Shown here: positions 1-7,437 of the stretch, piece after piece
How positions within the stretch are numbered: the stretch's first letter is position 1
How the letters are laid out: each line of letters begins with the position of its first letter
Assembly: GCA_016223165.1 (NCBI GenBank)
Contig: JACRPO010000018.1
Coordinates: 186,001-250,000 of the forward strand
From: Burkholderiales bacterium
GTDB lineage: Bacteria; Pseudomonadota; Gammaproteobacteria; Burkholderiales; Burkholderiaceae_C
DNA length: 64,000 bases
Reading direction: 5' to 3'
Position numbers and translations under genes: made by a program
The notes under the pieces: generated by a model
What the model was told of the DNA's origin: nothing
The model's input: the letters and a program-made list of their open reading frames with translations, nothing else
The model's database searches: none

Positions 1-147
1 GGCGCCCACGTCGAGCTCGAGCAGCATGCGCTCCATGGCCTCGAGGTTCTCGCCCGCTTCCTCGAAGAAGACCTGGTAGAACTGCGAAAGGTCGATGCCG
101 GCGGAAAGGTGCGCGCCGCCACTGTGCGTGTCTGACGGATGGGCCAT
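1..147 (-). CDS. cheA: Chemotaxis histidine kinase CheA, N-terminal fragment (runs off the window)
   Basis: Only the first 49 codons are inside the window. They read as a short polar leader, then a DLSQFYQVFFEEAGENLEAM segment, which is the usual opening of the CheA histidine phosphotransfer (HPt) domain. The phosphorylated His itself is beyond the edge. CheA phosphorylates CheY in response to receptor signals. The ATG sits 52 bp after the cheY stop on the same strand, with a GAGGAG sequence upstream, so it is probably the third gene of a minus-strand chemotaxis operon. The family is inferred from a short segment plus the neighbour cheY, so confidence is good but not absolute. Confidence 0.85.
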   Translation of the reverse strand, partial: MAHPSDTHSGGAHLSAGIDLSQFYQVFFEEAGENLEAMERMLLELDVGA

Positions 148-199
148 GGCTCTGGAGGCTCCTCGCTCTTTCTCTTGGGAATGCTCTGGTCGCCGCGCT

Positions 200-562
200 T
201 CAGCGGATGACCTTGCCGATGACCTCGATCAGCTTGACCGGGTCGAAAGGCTTGACGAGCCAGCCGGTGGCGCCGGCGGCGCGGCCGGCCTGCTTCATCT
301 GGTCGCTGCTCTCGGTGGTGAGGATGAGGATCGGCGTCGCCTTGAACTTGGGGTGCTCGCGCAGCTTCTTCGTCAGGCTGATGCCGTCCATGCGCGGCAT
401 GTTCTGGTCGGTGAGCACGAGGCTGAAGTCGCGCGAGCCGGCCTTCTCGAAGGCGTCCTGCCCGTCCACCGCCTCGACGACGTTGAAGCCGGCGTTCTTG
501 AGCGTGAACGACACCATCTGGCGCATCGAGGCGCTGTCGTCGACGGCAAGGATGGAATGCAT
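200..562 (-). CDS. cheY: Chemotaxis response regulator CheY
   Basis: A 120-residue single-domain receiver, the usual CheY length. The acidic pair is Asp8/Asp9, the phosphoacceptor is Asp52 in the TDQNMPRMDG motif, the switch Thr is in LTTES (about 82-83) and the conserved Lys is Lys104 in LVKPFD. There is no output domain, so it acts by binding the flagellar motor or another partner. The start has a GGAG ribosome-binding sequence eight bases upstream. It lies between a CheZ-like gene and cheA on the same strand, which supports chemotaxis rather than a generic receiver. Confidence 0.93.
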   Translation of the reverse strand: MHSILAVDDSASMRQMVSFTLKNAGFNVVEAVDGQDAFEKAGSRDFSLVLTDQNMPRMDGISLTKKLREHPKFKATPILILTTESSDQMKQAGRAAGATGWLVKPFDPVKLIEVIGKVIR

Positions 563-648
563 GGGGTTCTCCGTGAGCAGGCGTGGGCCGTGAGGGATCG
601 GTGATTGGGGGCGGCGCGGTCGGGCGGCGGGGCGGGGTGTGGCGTGGC

Positions 649-1110
649 TCAGAAGAGCTCGACGGAGCCGGCGTCCATCTCGTCCTGCGTGACCGGGTTC
701 GGCCTGAGCGGCATGTCCTCGACGACGGCGGCGCCGTCCTCGTCGGCGCCGAGCGCGTCGCTGGCGATGCGGTCGGCGCAGCCGCGCAGGCGGCGCGTCG
801 TGTGCGCGATGAGCTGGCTGGCCATGTCCTGGAACTGCATCGCGGTGATCGCGCCGGCCAGGTGCGTGAGCGCCTGGCTCAGCTCGTCGTGGCTGAGATG
901 CGGGTGCTCGGTCAGGATGTCCTGCACGCGTTTCATCTCGCTGCTGGCGCCGTGGAAGTGGGCGAGCAGCGAGTCGCCGGCGTCGGCGAGCAGGCGTTGC
1001 AGGCGATCGAGGTCGTTGCTGACCACGAGCAGGTGGTCCTGCAGGTCGGCGGCCTGCATCAGGGGCAGGCCGCCGGCCGGGGGGGCTGCGGTAGGGTCGT
1101 TGGCGAGCAT
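649..1110 (-). CDS. CheZ-like chemotaxis protein, possible CheY-P phosphatase
   Basis: A 153-residue, mostly helical acidic protein upstream of cheY and cheA on the same strand. The motif MQFQDMASQLI (residues 91-101) resembles the catalytic helix of CheZ, where Asp and Gln four residues apart (DLTGQ) drive CheY-P dephosphorylation; here Asp95 and Gln99 hold that spacing. The C-terminus ends in an acidic tail with a terminal Phe, as CheZ does where it binds CheY. The protein is much shorter than CheZ (over 200 residues). The start is uncertain: in-frame ATGs also exist at 1200 and 1224, and none has a clear Shine-Dalgarno. The phosphatase role is inference. Confidence 0.6.
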   Translation of the reverse strand: MLANDPTAAPPAGGLPLMQAADLQDHLLVVSNDLDRLQRLLADAGDSLLAHFHGASSEMKRVQDILTEHPHLSHDELSQALTHLAGAITAMQFQDMASQLIAHTTRRLRGCADRIASDALGADEDGAAVVEDMPLRPNPVTQDEMDAGSVELF

Positions 1111-1309
1111 CGGGCGCGTGGCGCGGGGCCGTGTTGGGATGTTCTTGGGCTTCCGGTGGCGCGCCGCTGGCAGCGGCGAGAGCACCGAACGTCCAGCCAT
1201 TTTCGGCAGGGGGGTGCCGGACATTGAGCGGAACTTGGCCGCCAAGACCGCCCATTTCGCGGCTTGAGGGCGGGTTGGCCGCGAACGATGCGCGATGACG
1301 GCCGCGTTC

Positions 1310-1351
1310 CTTGTCGCGATCCCTGTCGCGATCCCCGTCACGATCCCGTTC
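1310..1351. repeat. 12-bp tandem repeat (about three units)
   Basis: Imperfect 12-bp units of the form CTGTCGCGATCC occur three times head to tail, followed by a decayed part unit. They lie between the divergent CheZ-like gene and the histidine kinase gene. The reverse strand would read as an Asp-Arg repeat, which creates spurious long reading frames. A similar 12-bp array is present near 12.8 kb. Confidence 0.7.
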
Positions 1352-1409
1352 GTTCTTCGCCCCATCGACCGCCGCGCCGGCCGGGGCCGCCTTTGTCATA
1401 CTGGCCGCC

Positions 1410-2597
1410 ATGCCCGGCACGTCCGCCCCTGCCGCCCCTGCTGCCCGCCAGGCACTGCCCTGCCGCCTGCTGCACCTGGAGGACTCGGAGCTCGACCACT
1501 CGCTCGCCCTGGCCTACCTCGACCGCGCCGGCCTGCGTGTCGAAGCGGTGCGGGTCGAGAGCCGTGACGAATTCACGCGCGCGCTCGACGAGCCCTGGGA
1601 CGTGGTGCTGTCGGACTACAACCTGCCGGGCTACTCGGGCCTGCAGGCGCTGGCCGACCTGCGCGAGCGTGGCCTCGACCTGCCCTTCATCCTCGTCTCG
1701 GGGATGATCGGCGAGGACACCGCGGTCGAGGCGATGCGCAACGGCGCCAGCGACTACCTGCTGAAGAACAACCTGGCGCGCCTGGCACCCGCGGTGGAGC
1801 ACGCGATGGCCGCCGGCGAGGCGCGGCGCGCCCGTGCCGAGGCCGACCGGCAGCTCGCCGCCTCGCGCAAGCGCCTGTCCGAACTGGCGCAGCACCTGCA
1901 GACGAGCGTCGAGACCGAGCGGCACGCCATCGCGCGCGAGATCCACGACGATGTCGGCGGCTCGCTGGCGGCGCTGCGCTTCGAGCTCGACTGGGTGCGC
2001 CGGCACAGCCAGGAGCTCGCGGTGCGCCAGCGCATGGGCACGGCGCTGGAGCTGCTGACGCACGCGACGCTGGCCAGCCAGCGCATCATGCAGAACCTGC
2101 GCCCGGCCATCCTCGAGCAGGGCCTCGTCGCGGCGCTGCAGTGGATGGCCAGCAGCTTCGAGAAGCGCACCGGCATCCACTGCGGCTTTCGCACCAGCCA
2201 CGAGCGCATGACGCTGCCGCCGATGGTGCCGCTGGTGGCCTACCGCACGGCGCAGGAGGCGCTCACCAATGTGGGCAAGCATGCCGGCGCGACGCGCGTG
2301 ACGATGGACCTCTCGCTCGGCCGCGGCGTGCTCTCGCTCGAGATCACCGACAACGGCCGCGGCATCGCCAGCGCCGACCTGGCCAAGGAGCAGAGCTTCG
2401 GCATCCGCGGGCTGCACGAGCGTGCCTCCACGGTGAGCGGCTGGGTGGAGCTGAGCGGCGGTGGCCACCGCGGCGCGGGTGGCGGCGGCACGACGCTTCT
2501 GCTGTCGGTGCCGGTGGACTCGCCTGAAGACGGACAGCGCACGAGCAGCGGCCGCCCGAACGACCCGGAAGAACAGGTCTGGGCGACACGGTACTAG
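1410..2597 (+). CDS. Soluble hybrid sensor: receiver domain plus NarX-type histidine kinase
   Basis: A 395-residue protein without membrane segments. Residues about 18-135 form a receiver domain with Asp69 (SDYNLPGYSG) as phosphoacceptor and a conserved Lys119. A coiled linker follows, then a HisKA_3 dimerisation domain with the phosphorylated His179 in REIHDDVGG. An HATPase domain occupies about 265-390, with an N-box around ALTNVGKHAG and DNGRG and GIRGLHERA glycine boxes. The receiver at the N-terminus suggests it is itself controlled by another kinase. A LuxR-type regulator follows 26 bp downstream and is the likely partner. The ATG at 1410 was chosen because the domain begins soon after it; upstream codons are repeat-derived. 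Confidence 0.88.
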   Translation: MPGTSAPAAPAARQALPCRLLHLEDSELDHSLALAYLDRAGLRVEAVRVESRDEFTRALDEPWDVVLSDYNLPGYSGLQALADLRERGLDLPFILVSGMIGEDTAVEAMRNGASDYLLKNNLARLAPAVEHAMAAGEARRARAEADRQLAASRKRLSELAQHLQTSVETERHAIAREIHDDVGGSLAALRFELDWVRRHSQELAVRQRMGTALELLTHATLASQRIMQNLRPAILEQGLVAALQWMASSFEKRTGIHCGFRTSHERMTLPPMVPLVAYRTAQEALTNVGKHAGATRVTMDLSLGRGVLSLEITDNGRGIASADLAKEQSFGIRGLHERASTVSGWVELSGGGHRGAGGGGTTLLLSVPVDSPEDGQRTSSGRPNDPEEQVWATRY

Positions 2598-2623
2598 CTG
2601 CCGGCACCCCGACCCGGAACCCC

Positions 2624-3295
2624 ATGATCGACGTCATCCTCTGCGACGACCACGCCCTCATCCGGCGCGGCATCCGCGACACGCTGCTCGATGCGAACGA
2701 CATCCGCGTCGTCGGCGAGGCTTCCGACTACGGCGAGCTGCGCGCACTGATGCGCAACCTGAGCGTCAGCCGCGCCGAGGCGGGGGCGCGGCCCGGCCCC
2801 TGCGACGTGCTGGTGCTCGACATCAACCTGCCCGGCCGCAGCGGCCTCGATGCGCTGGCGGCGCTGAAGGACGAGGGCTCGCCGGTGCGCGTGCTCGTCG
2901 TCAGCATGTACCCCGAGGACCAGTACGCGCTGCGCGCGCTGCGCGCCGGCGCCTTCGGCTACGTCAACAAGGGCGGCGACCCGCAGACCATCGTGCAGGC
3001 GGTGCGCGCCGTGGCGGCGGGCAAGAAGTACGTGACGCCCGAGATCGCGCAGATGCTGGTCGAGAACCTGAACGCGCCGGTGGCCGAGAACCGCCACCAG
3101 ACGCTCTCCAACCGCGAGATGGAGACGCTGATGCTCATCGCCAGCGGCAAGCGCCTCGCCGACATCGCCGAGAAGCTGGCGCTGAGCCCGAAGACGGTAT
3201 CGGTGTACCGCGCGCGCGTCCTCGAGAAGCTGCAGCTGTCCAACAACGCCGAGCTGACGGTCTACGCCATCCGCCACGGCCTGGTGGGGCAGTGA
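2624..3295 (+). CDS. LuxR/NarL-family response regulator
   Basis: A 223-residue two-domain regulator. The N-terminal receiver has Asp8/Asp9 and phosphoacceptor Asp66 (VLDINLPGRSG). The C-terminal GerE-type helix-turn-helix spans about 160-220 (LSNREMETL through SPKTVSVYRARVLEKL). Between the receiver's second helix and phosphoacceptor strand there is an extra stretch of about 12 residues (SVSRAEAGARPG). It probably receives phosphate from the NarX-type kinase encoded just upstream. No target genes can be named from the sequence, although the EgtB-like gene follows on the same strand. Confidence 0.92.
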   Translation: MIDVILCDDHALIRRGIRDTLLDANDIRVVGEASDYGELRALMRNLSVSRAEAGARPGPCDVLVLDINLPGRSGLDALAALKDEGSPVRVLVVSMYPEDQYALRALRAGAFGYVNKGGDPQTIVQAVRAVAAGKKYVTPEIAQMLVENLNAPVAENRHQTLSNREMETLMLIASGKRLADIAEKLALSPKTVSVYRARVLEKLQLSNNAELTVYAIRHGLVGQ

Positions 3296-3300
3296 GCCTG

Positions 3301-3358
3301 TCCGGTCGCCCGAAAGCGCGAACACCGCGGGGCGCGGCACGGGGGCTTCCGGCATGAG
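3301..3358 (+). repeat. Dispersed intergenic repeat, copy A
   Basis: This spacer shares a core (CGAACACCGC, then GCGCGGCACGG and a run of G) with spacers near 27.8 kb and 42.1 kb, with only small substitutions and a two-base indel relative to copy B. All three copies end just before a gene start on the plus strand. In this copy the final ATGAG opens a five-codon mini-ORF (Met-Arg-Ala-Pro-Ala, stop) whose TGA overlaps the ATG of the next gene. Confidence 0.75.
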
Positions 3359-3367
3359 AGCGCCCGC

Positions 3368-4660
3368 ATGATCGTGCGAGCCGCCGCGGGCGACGACGCC
3401 GCCACGCAGGCGCGGCGCGGCGGGCGCGAATGGCTCTCGCTGGCGCTGCTGGAGGCGCGCAACGAACTGCTCGCGCGCCTGGCGCTGCTCACGCACGAGC
3501 GCGCCGGCCCGTCCCATGCCGCGCCTGCCGAGGCACCGACGCGCGCGCCGGCGAGCGGCCGGGTGCGGCCGGCGCCGAGCGAGGCGCCGCGCCTGGCCGC
3601 ACGCGCCGGCTGGTTCCAGGAGTGGTGGCTGGCGCGCCACGTGCAGCGTGCACGCGGCGAGGCCGCCGACGCCACCTCGCCGCGGCTGCCGGGCATCGAG
3701 CCGCGTGCCGAGGGCTGGCTGCGCCGTGCCGAGGCCGAGGATGCCGATGCGATCCGCGCGTACCTCGGCCGCACGCTCGAGCAGACGCTGGATCTGCTCG
3801 GCCACGCCGAGGACGACGATGCCGGGCTGTACTTCTTCCGCCTCGCGCTGCAGCACGAGGACCGCCTGTCGGAGCGCCTGGGCCACCTGCTGATGCCGCT
3901 ACTGCCGCCGCCGCGTGCGATGCGCGAGCCGCTCGGCGTGCCGGCGCAGCGCTGGTGGCTGGGCAGCGCGGCCGCGCCGGAGGGTGACCCTGCCCGCGCC
4001 GGCGGCTTCGTGCCGCATGGCGAGCGCTGGGCGCACGAGGTGGCGGTGCCGGAATTCGAGATCGACGCGCAGTGCGTCAACTGGGCGCAGTACGCCGAGT
4101 TTGCCGAGGACGGCGGCTACGACCGGCGCGAATGCTGGAGCGAGGCCGGCTGGGCCTGGCTGCACGAGGACGGCCGCCGTGCCCCGCGCGACGTGGAGCA
4201 GCTCGCCGGCAGCGTGCTCGTCGCGCGCGCCGGGCAGCTGCAGCGCGCCCCGGCGCAGCAGGCGGCGATGCAGGTCACGCGCCACGAGGCCGAAGCCTGG
4301 TGCCGCTGGGCCGGCCGCCGCCTGCCCACCGAGCCCGAGTGGGAGCTCGCCGCCCATGCCGCGGCGCGGCGCGGCTTTGCCTGGGGCGACGTGCTCGAGT
4401 GGGTGGCGGGCAGCGCCCGCCTGTTCCCCGGCGCGGGGGCGCGCGTGCCGCCCGGCACGCTCGATGTCATCGCGCCCGTCATCGACGCGGTGGTGCGCGG
4501 CGGCGGTGCCACCGCGGCGAGCGGCACCGCAGCGGCCGGCGGCGTGCTGCGCGGCTGCACGAGCGCGACGCCGGCGCGCTGGCGGCACCCCAAGGCGCGC
4601 CGCTTCGCGCTGCCGCACGACGACCGGCAGCGCAGTGGCTTCCGCAGCTGCGCGCTGTGA
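3368..4660 (+). CDS. EgtB/SUMF1-family protein with altered metal-binding site
   Basis: A 430-residue protein with a DinB-like helical N-terminal half (about 20-185) and a formylglycine-generating-enzyme-like C-terminal half (about 195-430), the layout of EgtB sulfoxide synthases. EgtB-like sections include GWFQEWWLARH, the NWAQYAEFAEDGGYDRRECW block, WCRWAGRRLPTEPEWE and the C-terminal RSGFRSCAL. Known EgtB enzymes bind iron through one early His and an HxxxH pair. Here the early position reads ARAGWF in place of the usual GHxxWF, and the pair reads H163-EDR-L167, so two of three ligands look lost. It may be a non-catalytic or re-purposed paralog. The gene ends at an inverted-repeat element. 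Confidence 0.72.
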   Translation: MIVRAAAGDDAATQARRGGREWLSLALLEARNELLARLALLTHERAGPSHAAPAEAPTRAPASGRVRPAPSEAPRLAARAGWFQEWWLARHVQRARGEAADATSPRLPGIEPRAEGWLRRAEAEDADAIRAYLGRTLEQTLDLLGHAEDDDAGLYFFRLALQHEDRLSERLGHLLMPLLPPPRAMREPLGVPAQRWWLGSAAAPEGDPARAGGFVPHGERWAHEVAVPEFEIDAQCVNWAQYAEFAEDGGYDRRECWSEAGWAWLHEDGRRAPRDVEQLAGSVLVARAGQLQRAPAQQAAMQVTRHEAEAWCRWAGRRLPTEPEWELAAHAAARRGFAWGDVLEWVAGSARLFPGAGARVPPGTLDVIAPVIDAVVRGGGATAASGTAAAGGVLRGCTSATPARWRHPKARRFALPHDDRQRSGFRSCAL

Positions 4661-4730
4661 GCCTGGATCCGGCCGTTGGACACATCCGATCGAGCCGCCG
4701 TCGGGCGCGCCCCACCGCCGGATCCAGGCT
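4660..4730. repeat. Palindromic intergenic element, copy 1
   Basis: Fourteen-base perfect inverted arms (AGCCTGGATCCGGC at the left, its complement at 4717-4730) flank a 43-base centre that holds GGCCGTTGGA and the palindrome GGGCGCGCCC (4703-4712). The left arm begins inside the stop codon of the EgtB-like gene. A related element with the same internal blocks lies right after the next gene. The arrangement resembles REP-type or small transposon-derived repeats, and it could fold as a transcript hairpin at a gene end. Confidence 0.8.
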
Positions 4731-4742
4731 GATACTTCGCGC

Positions 4743-5159
4743 ATGCCGTCGTTGCCGAGCGCAAGCTCCATCCCCCCGGCGTCGATCTCGCCGCTGAGCT
4801 GGCCCGACGGTGACCCCGATGCGCCCTGGCGCATGCTCTTCAGCGCCAAGGGCCGCATCTCGCGCAAGCGCTTCTGGCTCTGGGGCGTCGGCGCGATGTT
4901 GGGGCTCGGCCTCTTGCTGCACGGCCTGCTCGCGGTGGCGCGCGTGCGTGCCACCGCGGCCGAGCCCCTCGTCAACGTGATGCTGCTGTGGCCGGCGCTG
5001 GCCATCTCGATGAAGCGCTGGCACGACCGCGACCGGCCGGGCTGGTGGGTGCTGGTGGCGCTGCTGCCGGTGGTGGGCTGGTTGTGGCTGCTGTGGGCCA
5101 ACGGCGTGCTGCGCGGGACGGCGGCCGACAACCGCTATGGCCCGCCGCCGGCGGCTTGA
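4743..5159 (+). CDS. DUF805 family inner-membrane protein
   Basis: A 138-residue membrane protein. A polar N-terminus of about 40 residues precedes the DUF805 entry motif (GRISRKRFWLWG, about 40-51). Two or three hydrophobic helices follow: about 50-70, then the segment with ALAISMKRWHDRDRPGWW, then about 100-122. The C-terminus ends NRYGPPP, a common DUF805 ending. The WHDRDRPGWW motif is the best marker for the family. The function of DUF805 proteins is not established. The gene is bracketed by two copies of the same palindromic element. Confidence 0.88.
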   Translation: MPSLPSASSIPPASISPLSWPDGDPDAPWRMLFSAKGRISRKRFWLWGVGAMLGLGLLLHGLLAVARVRATAAEPLVNVMLLWPALAISMKRWHDRDRPGWWVLVALLPVVGWLWLLWANGVLRGTAADNRYGPPPAA

Positions 5160-5216
5160 ACCTGGAGATCAGGCCGTTGGATCGCTCGGGCGCGCCCAAC
5201 TCTTCGGATCCAGGTT
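5159..5216. repeat. Palindromic intergenic element, copy 2
   Basis: This is a shorter relative of the element at 4660. The left arm AACCTGGA(G)ATC starts at the stop codon of the DUF805 gene, the centre carries GGCCGTTGGA and GGGCGCGCCC (5188-5197), and the right arm GGATCCAGGTT ends at 5216. An inner GTTGG/CCAAC pair can also form. The order of blocks matches copy 1, so the two are probably the same mobile or expanding repeat. Confidence 0.8.
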
Positions 5217-5264
5217 GATCGCGGCCCGGCGCGCCGGCATCGCTGGGGCGCGCGCGCGCCTGCG

Positions 5265-6563
5265 TCAGTACCGCCCCGTGATGCCGGCCACGCGCAAGTA
5301 GAGGTTGGCCGCCCAGGCCACGCCTGCCCGCCGCAGCCAGCCCCGCCAGCCGGCACTCGCCGGCCGGCTGCTCACTTCGCTGGAGAGGGCGAAGGCGGCC
5401 TCGAAGCGCGCGCCGAGCGCGCGCGCGAAGCCAGCGTCGCGCACGACGACGTTGGCCTCCAGGTTGAGCAGCAGCGACAGCGGGTCGATGTTGGAGCTGC
5501 CGACCGTGGCCCACTCGTTGTCGACCATCGCCACCTTGGCGTGCAGGAAGGCGGGCGTGTATTCGTAGATGCGCACGCCGTTGGCGCAGAGCTCGTCGTA
5601 CAGCGCCCGCGCGGCGATGGCGGCGATGCGGTAGTCGACCTTGCCCTGCAGCAGCAGGCGCACGCGCACGCCGCGGCGCGCCGCCCGGCGCAGCGCGCGG
5701 CGGAAGGCGCGCCCGGGGTAGAAGTAGGGCACGGCGATGTCGACGCACACGCGCGCGCCGCGGATCGCCTCGACATAGCTGCGCTCGATGGCGCGGCGCT
5801 GGCGCAGGTTGTCGCGCACCAGGAAGGCGGCGCGCATCGGGCTCAGGTCGCTGGTGGCGGCCAGCACGGCCGCGCCGCGCAACTGGCGCACGAGCGTGCG
5901 CGCCTGGTCCATGCGCGTGGCGCTGCGCGCCAGCGTGCGCATCTCCTCGCGCCAGCCGCGCGCCAGGTGCGCGCGCGCCCACATCGCGCGTGCCGTGGCG
6001 TGCACGGCGGTGGCGAGCGGCCCGCGCAGCTCGACCGCGAAATCCAGGCGCGGCTGGTCGCACCAGCCGTGGCGCAGGTCGAGCCGGTCGTCGATGACGT
6101 TGATGCCGCCGACGAAGGCGACCTCGCCGCTGCCCTCGCCCTCGCCGTCGGGGGCGTCGCACACGCACAGCTTCTGGTGCAGCCGCCGCAGCTGGCCCGG
6201 CTGCAGCCACGCCCACCAGCGCTCGAGGGGGCGGAAGACCTCGAGCCGCACCTCGGTGCCGGCGAGGCGCCTGCGGATGGCCGGCAGCGTGCCGTTGCTG
6301 CCGAAGCCGTCGAGCACGATGTGCACGGCGACGCCGCGCGCGGCGGCGGCGCACAGGTCCTCCAGCAACGTCGTCGCCGTGGCGTCGTCGTGGAAGATGT
6401 AGGTGGCGAGCCAGATCTCGCGCCGGGCCTCGGCGATGGCGGCACGCATGCGCGGAAAGAGCTCGCTGCCGCCTTCGAGCAGCTGCACGCGATTGCCGCC
6501 CACGAAGCGCGGCGCCGGCACCGCGGTCCAGGCGCGCAGTCGGGCGAGGTCGATCGAGGCCAT
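5265..6563 (-). CDS. clsB: Phospholipase D-family cardiolipin synthase (ClsB-like)
   Basis: A 432-residue protein with two HKD motifs. The first is H129-x-K131 with Asp136 (LHQKLCVCD) and the second is H341-x-K343 with Asp348 (FLHAKVAMVD, followed by GSSNIDPLS). There is no N-terminal membrane pair, which matches ClsB rather than ClsA. ClsB-type enzymes join phospholipids to make cardiolipin at the inner membrane. An acidic glycine-rich insert (DGEGEGSG) sits just after the first HKD. The next gene upstream on the strand encodes an endonuclease/exonuclease/phosphatase-fold protein, a pairing often seen with ClsB in proteobacteria. The two genes are 30 bp apart and probably co-transcribed. Confidence 0.85.
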   Translation of the reverse strand: MASIDLARLRAWTAVPAPRFVGGNRVQLLEGGSELFPRMRAAIAEARREIWLATYIFHDDATATTLLEDLCAAAARGVAVHIVLDGFGSNGTLPAIRRRLAGTEVRLEVFRPLERWWAWLQPGQLRRLHQKLCVCDAPDGEGEGSGEVAFVGGINVIDDRLDLRHGWCDQPRLDFAVELRGPLATAVHATARAMWARAHLARGWREEMRTLARSATRMDQARTLVRQLRGAAVLAATSDLSPMRAAFLVRDNLRQRRAIERSYVEAIRGARVCVDIAVPYFYPGRAFRRALRRAARRGVRVRLLLQGKVDYRIAAIAARALYDELCANGVRIYEYTPAFLHAKVAMVDNEWATVGSSNIDPLSLLLNLEANVVVRDAGFARALGARFEAAFALSSEVSSRPASAGWRGWLRRAGVAWAANLYLRVAGITGRY

Positions 6564-6593
6564 GGACGTTGCGCGCGGCGGGCGGCCCGGGCG

Positions 6594-7403
6594 TCAGGCC
6601 GGCTCGAGCTCTGCCACCAGCGGCAGGTGGTCGGACATGCGGGCCCAGCTCATGCCGCGCGGCACCATGGTCGAGCGGCACTCGAGCCCGCGCAGGTAGA
6701 AGCGGTCGAGCGCGAACACCGGCGCCAGCGAGGGGAAGGTGGCGCGCGCGCGATGGCCGCCGCCCGGGTTGCAGGCGCGCAGCAGGCCGAGCTCGGCCAT
6801 CGGCCCGTCCAGGCGCTCGCCCCAGTCGTTGAAGTCGCCGGCGACGACGAGCATGGCGTGCGGCGGGACCTCGGCGGCGATGAACTGCGCCAGCCGCTGC
6901 ACCTGGCGCACGCGGCTGGCGTGCACGAGGCCGAAATGCGCGACCACGGCGTGCACGACGGCGCCGTTCCAGACCACCGGCACGTGCAGCAGGCCGCGCT
7001 GCTCGAAAGGATGGTCGCTGACGTCGTGGTGGCCGATGTCGCCGAGCGGCCAGCGCGACAGCAGCGCGTTGCCGTGTTCGCCGTAGCGCGTGATGGCATT
7101 GGTGCGGTAGGCGGCGTCGTAGCCCGGCGGGGCCAGGAACTCCGCCTGCCCCTGCTCGGGCCAGCCGAACCAGGTGCGGTCGAAGCGGCGTGCCTCGCGC
7201 GTGTGGAACAGGCGCACCTCCTGCAGGAAGACGAGATCGGCGTCGAAGGCCTCGATGGCGAGCCCCAGGTTGTGGATCTCCAGCCGCTTGCGTGGCCCCA
7301 TGCCGCGCACGCCCTTGTGGATGTTGTAGGTGGCCACGCGCAGCCCGCCGATGCCGGTGTAGGGCGGCATCAGGCTGCTTTGCATCGGGTTGGCGCGGAT
7401 CAT
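6594..7403 (-). CDS. Endonuclease/exonuclease/phosphatase family protein
   Basis: A 269-residue protein of the EEP fold (relatives include DNase I, exonuclease III and inositol phosphatases). Fold signatures are VATYNIHKGV near the N-terminus, a Glu in VFLQEVR, the central GDFNDWGERLDG, and the C-terminal SDHLPLVAELE with the catalytic His. There is no signal peptide. It lies immediately upstream of the ClsB-like gene; proteins of this type are often found beside clsB, which hints at a lipid or phosphate-ester role, but the substrate is unknown. The ATG at 7403 begins 34 bp after the nudB stop; another ATG lies six codons further in. Confidence 0.82.
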   Translation of the reverse strand: MIRANPMQSSLMPPYTGIGGLRVATYNIHKGVRGMGPRKRLEIHNLGLAIEAFDADLVFLQEVRLFHTREARRFDRTWFGWPEQGQAEFLAPPGYDAAYRTNAITRYGEHGNALLSRWPLGDIGHHDVSDHPFEQRGLLHVPVVWNGAVVHAVVAHFGLVHASRVRQVQRLAQFIAAEVPPHAMLVVAGDFNDWGERLDGPMAELGLLRACNPGGGHRARATFPSLAPVFALDRFYLRGLECRSTMVPRGMSWARMSDHLPLVAELEPA

Positions 7404-7437
7404 GCGGCGGGGCCCTTCGGGATCGATGAGATCGGCA

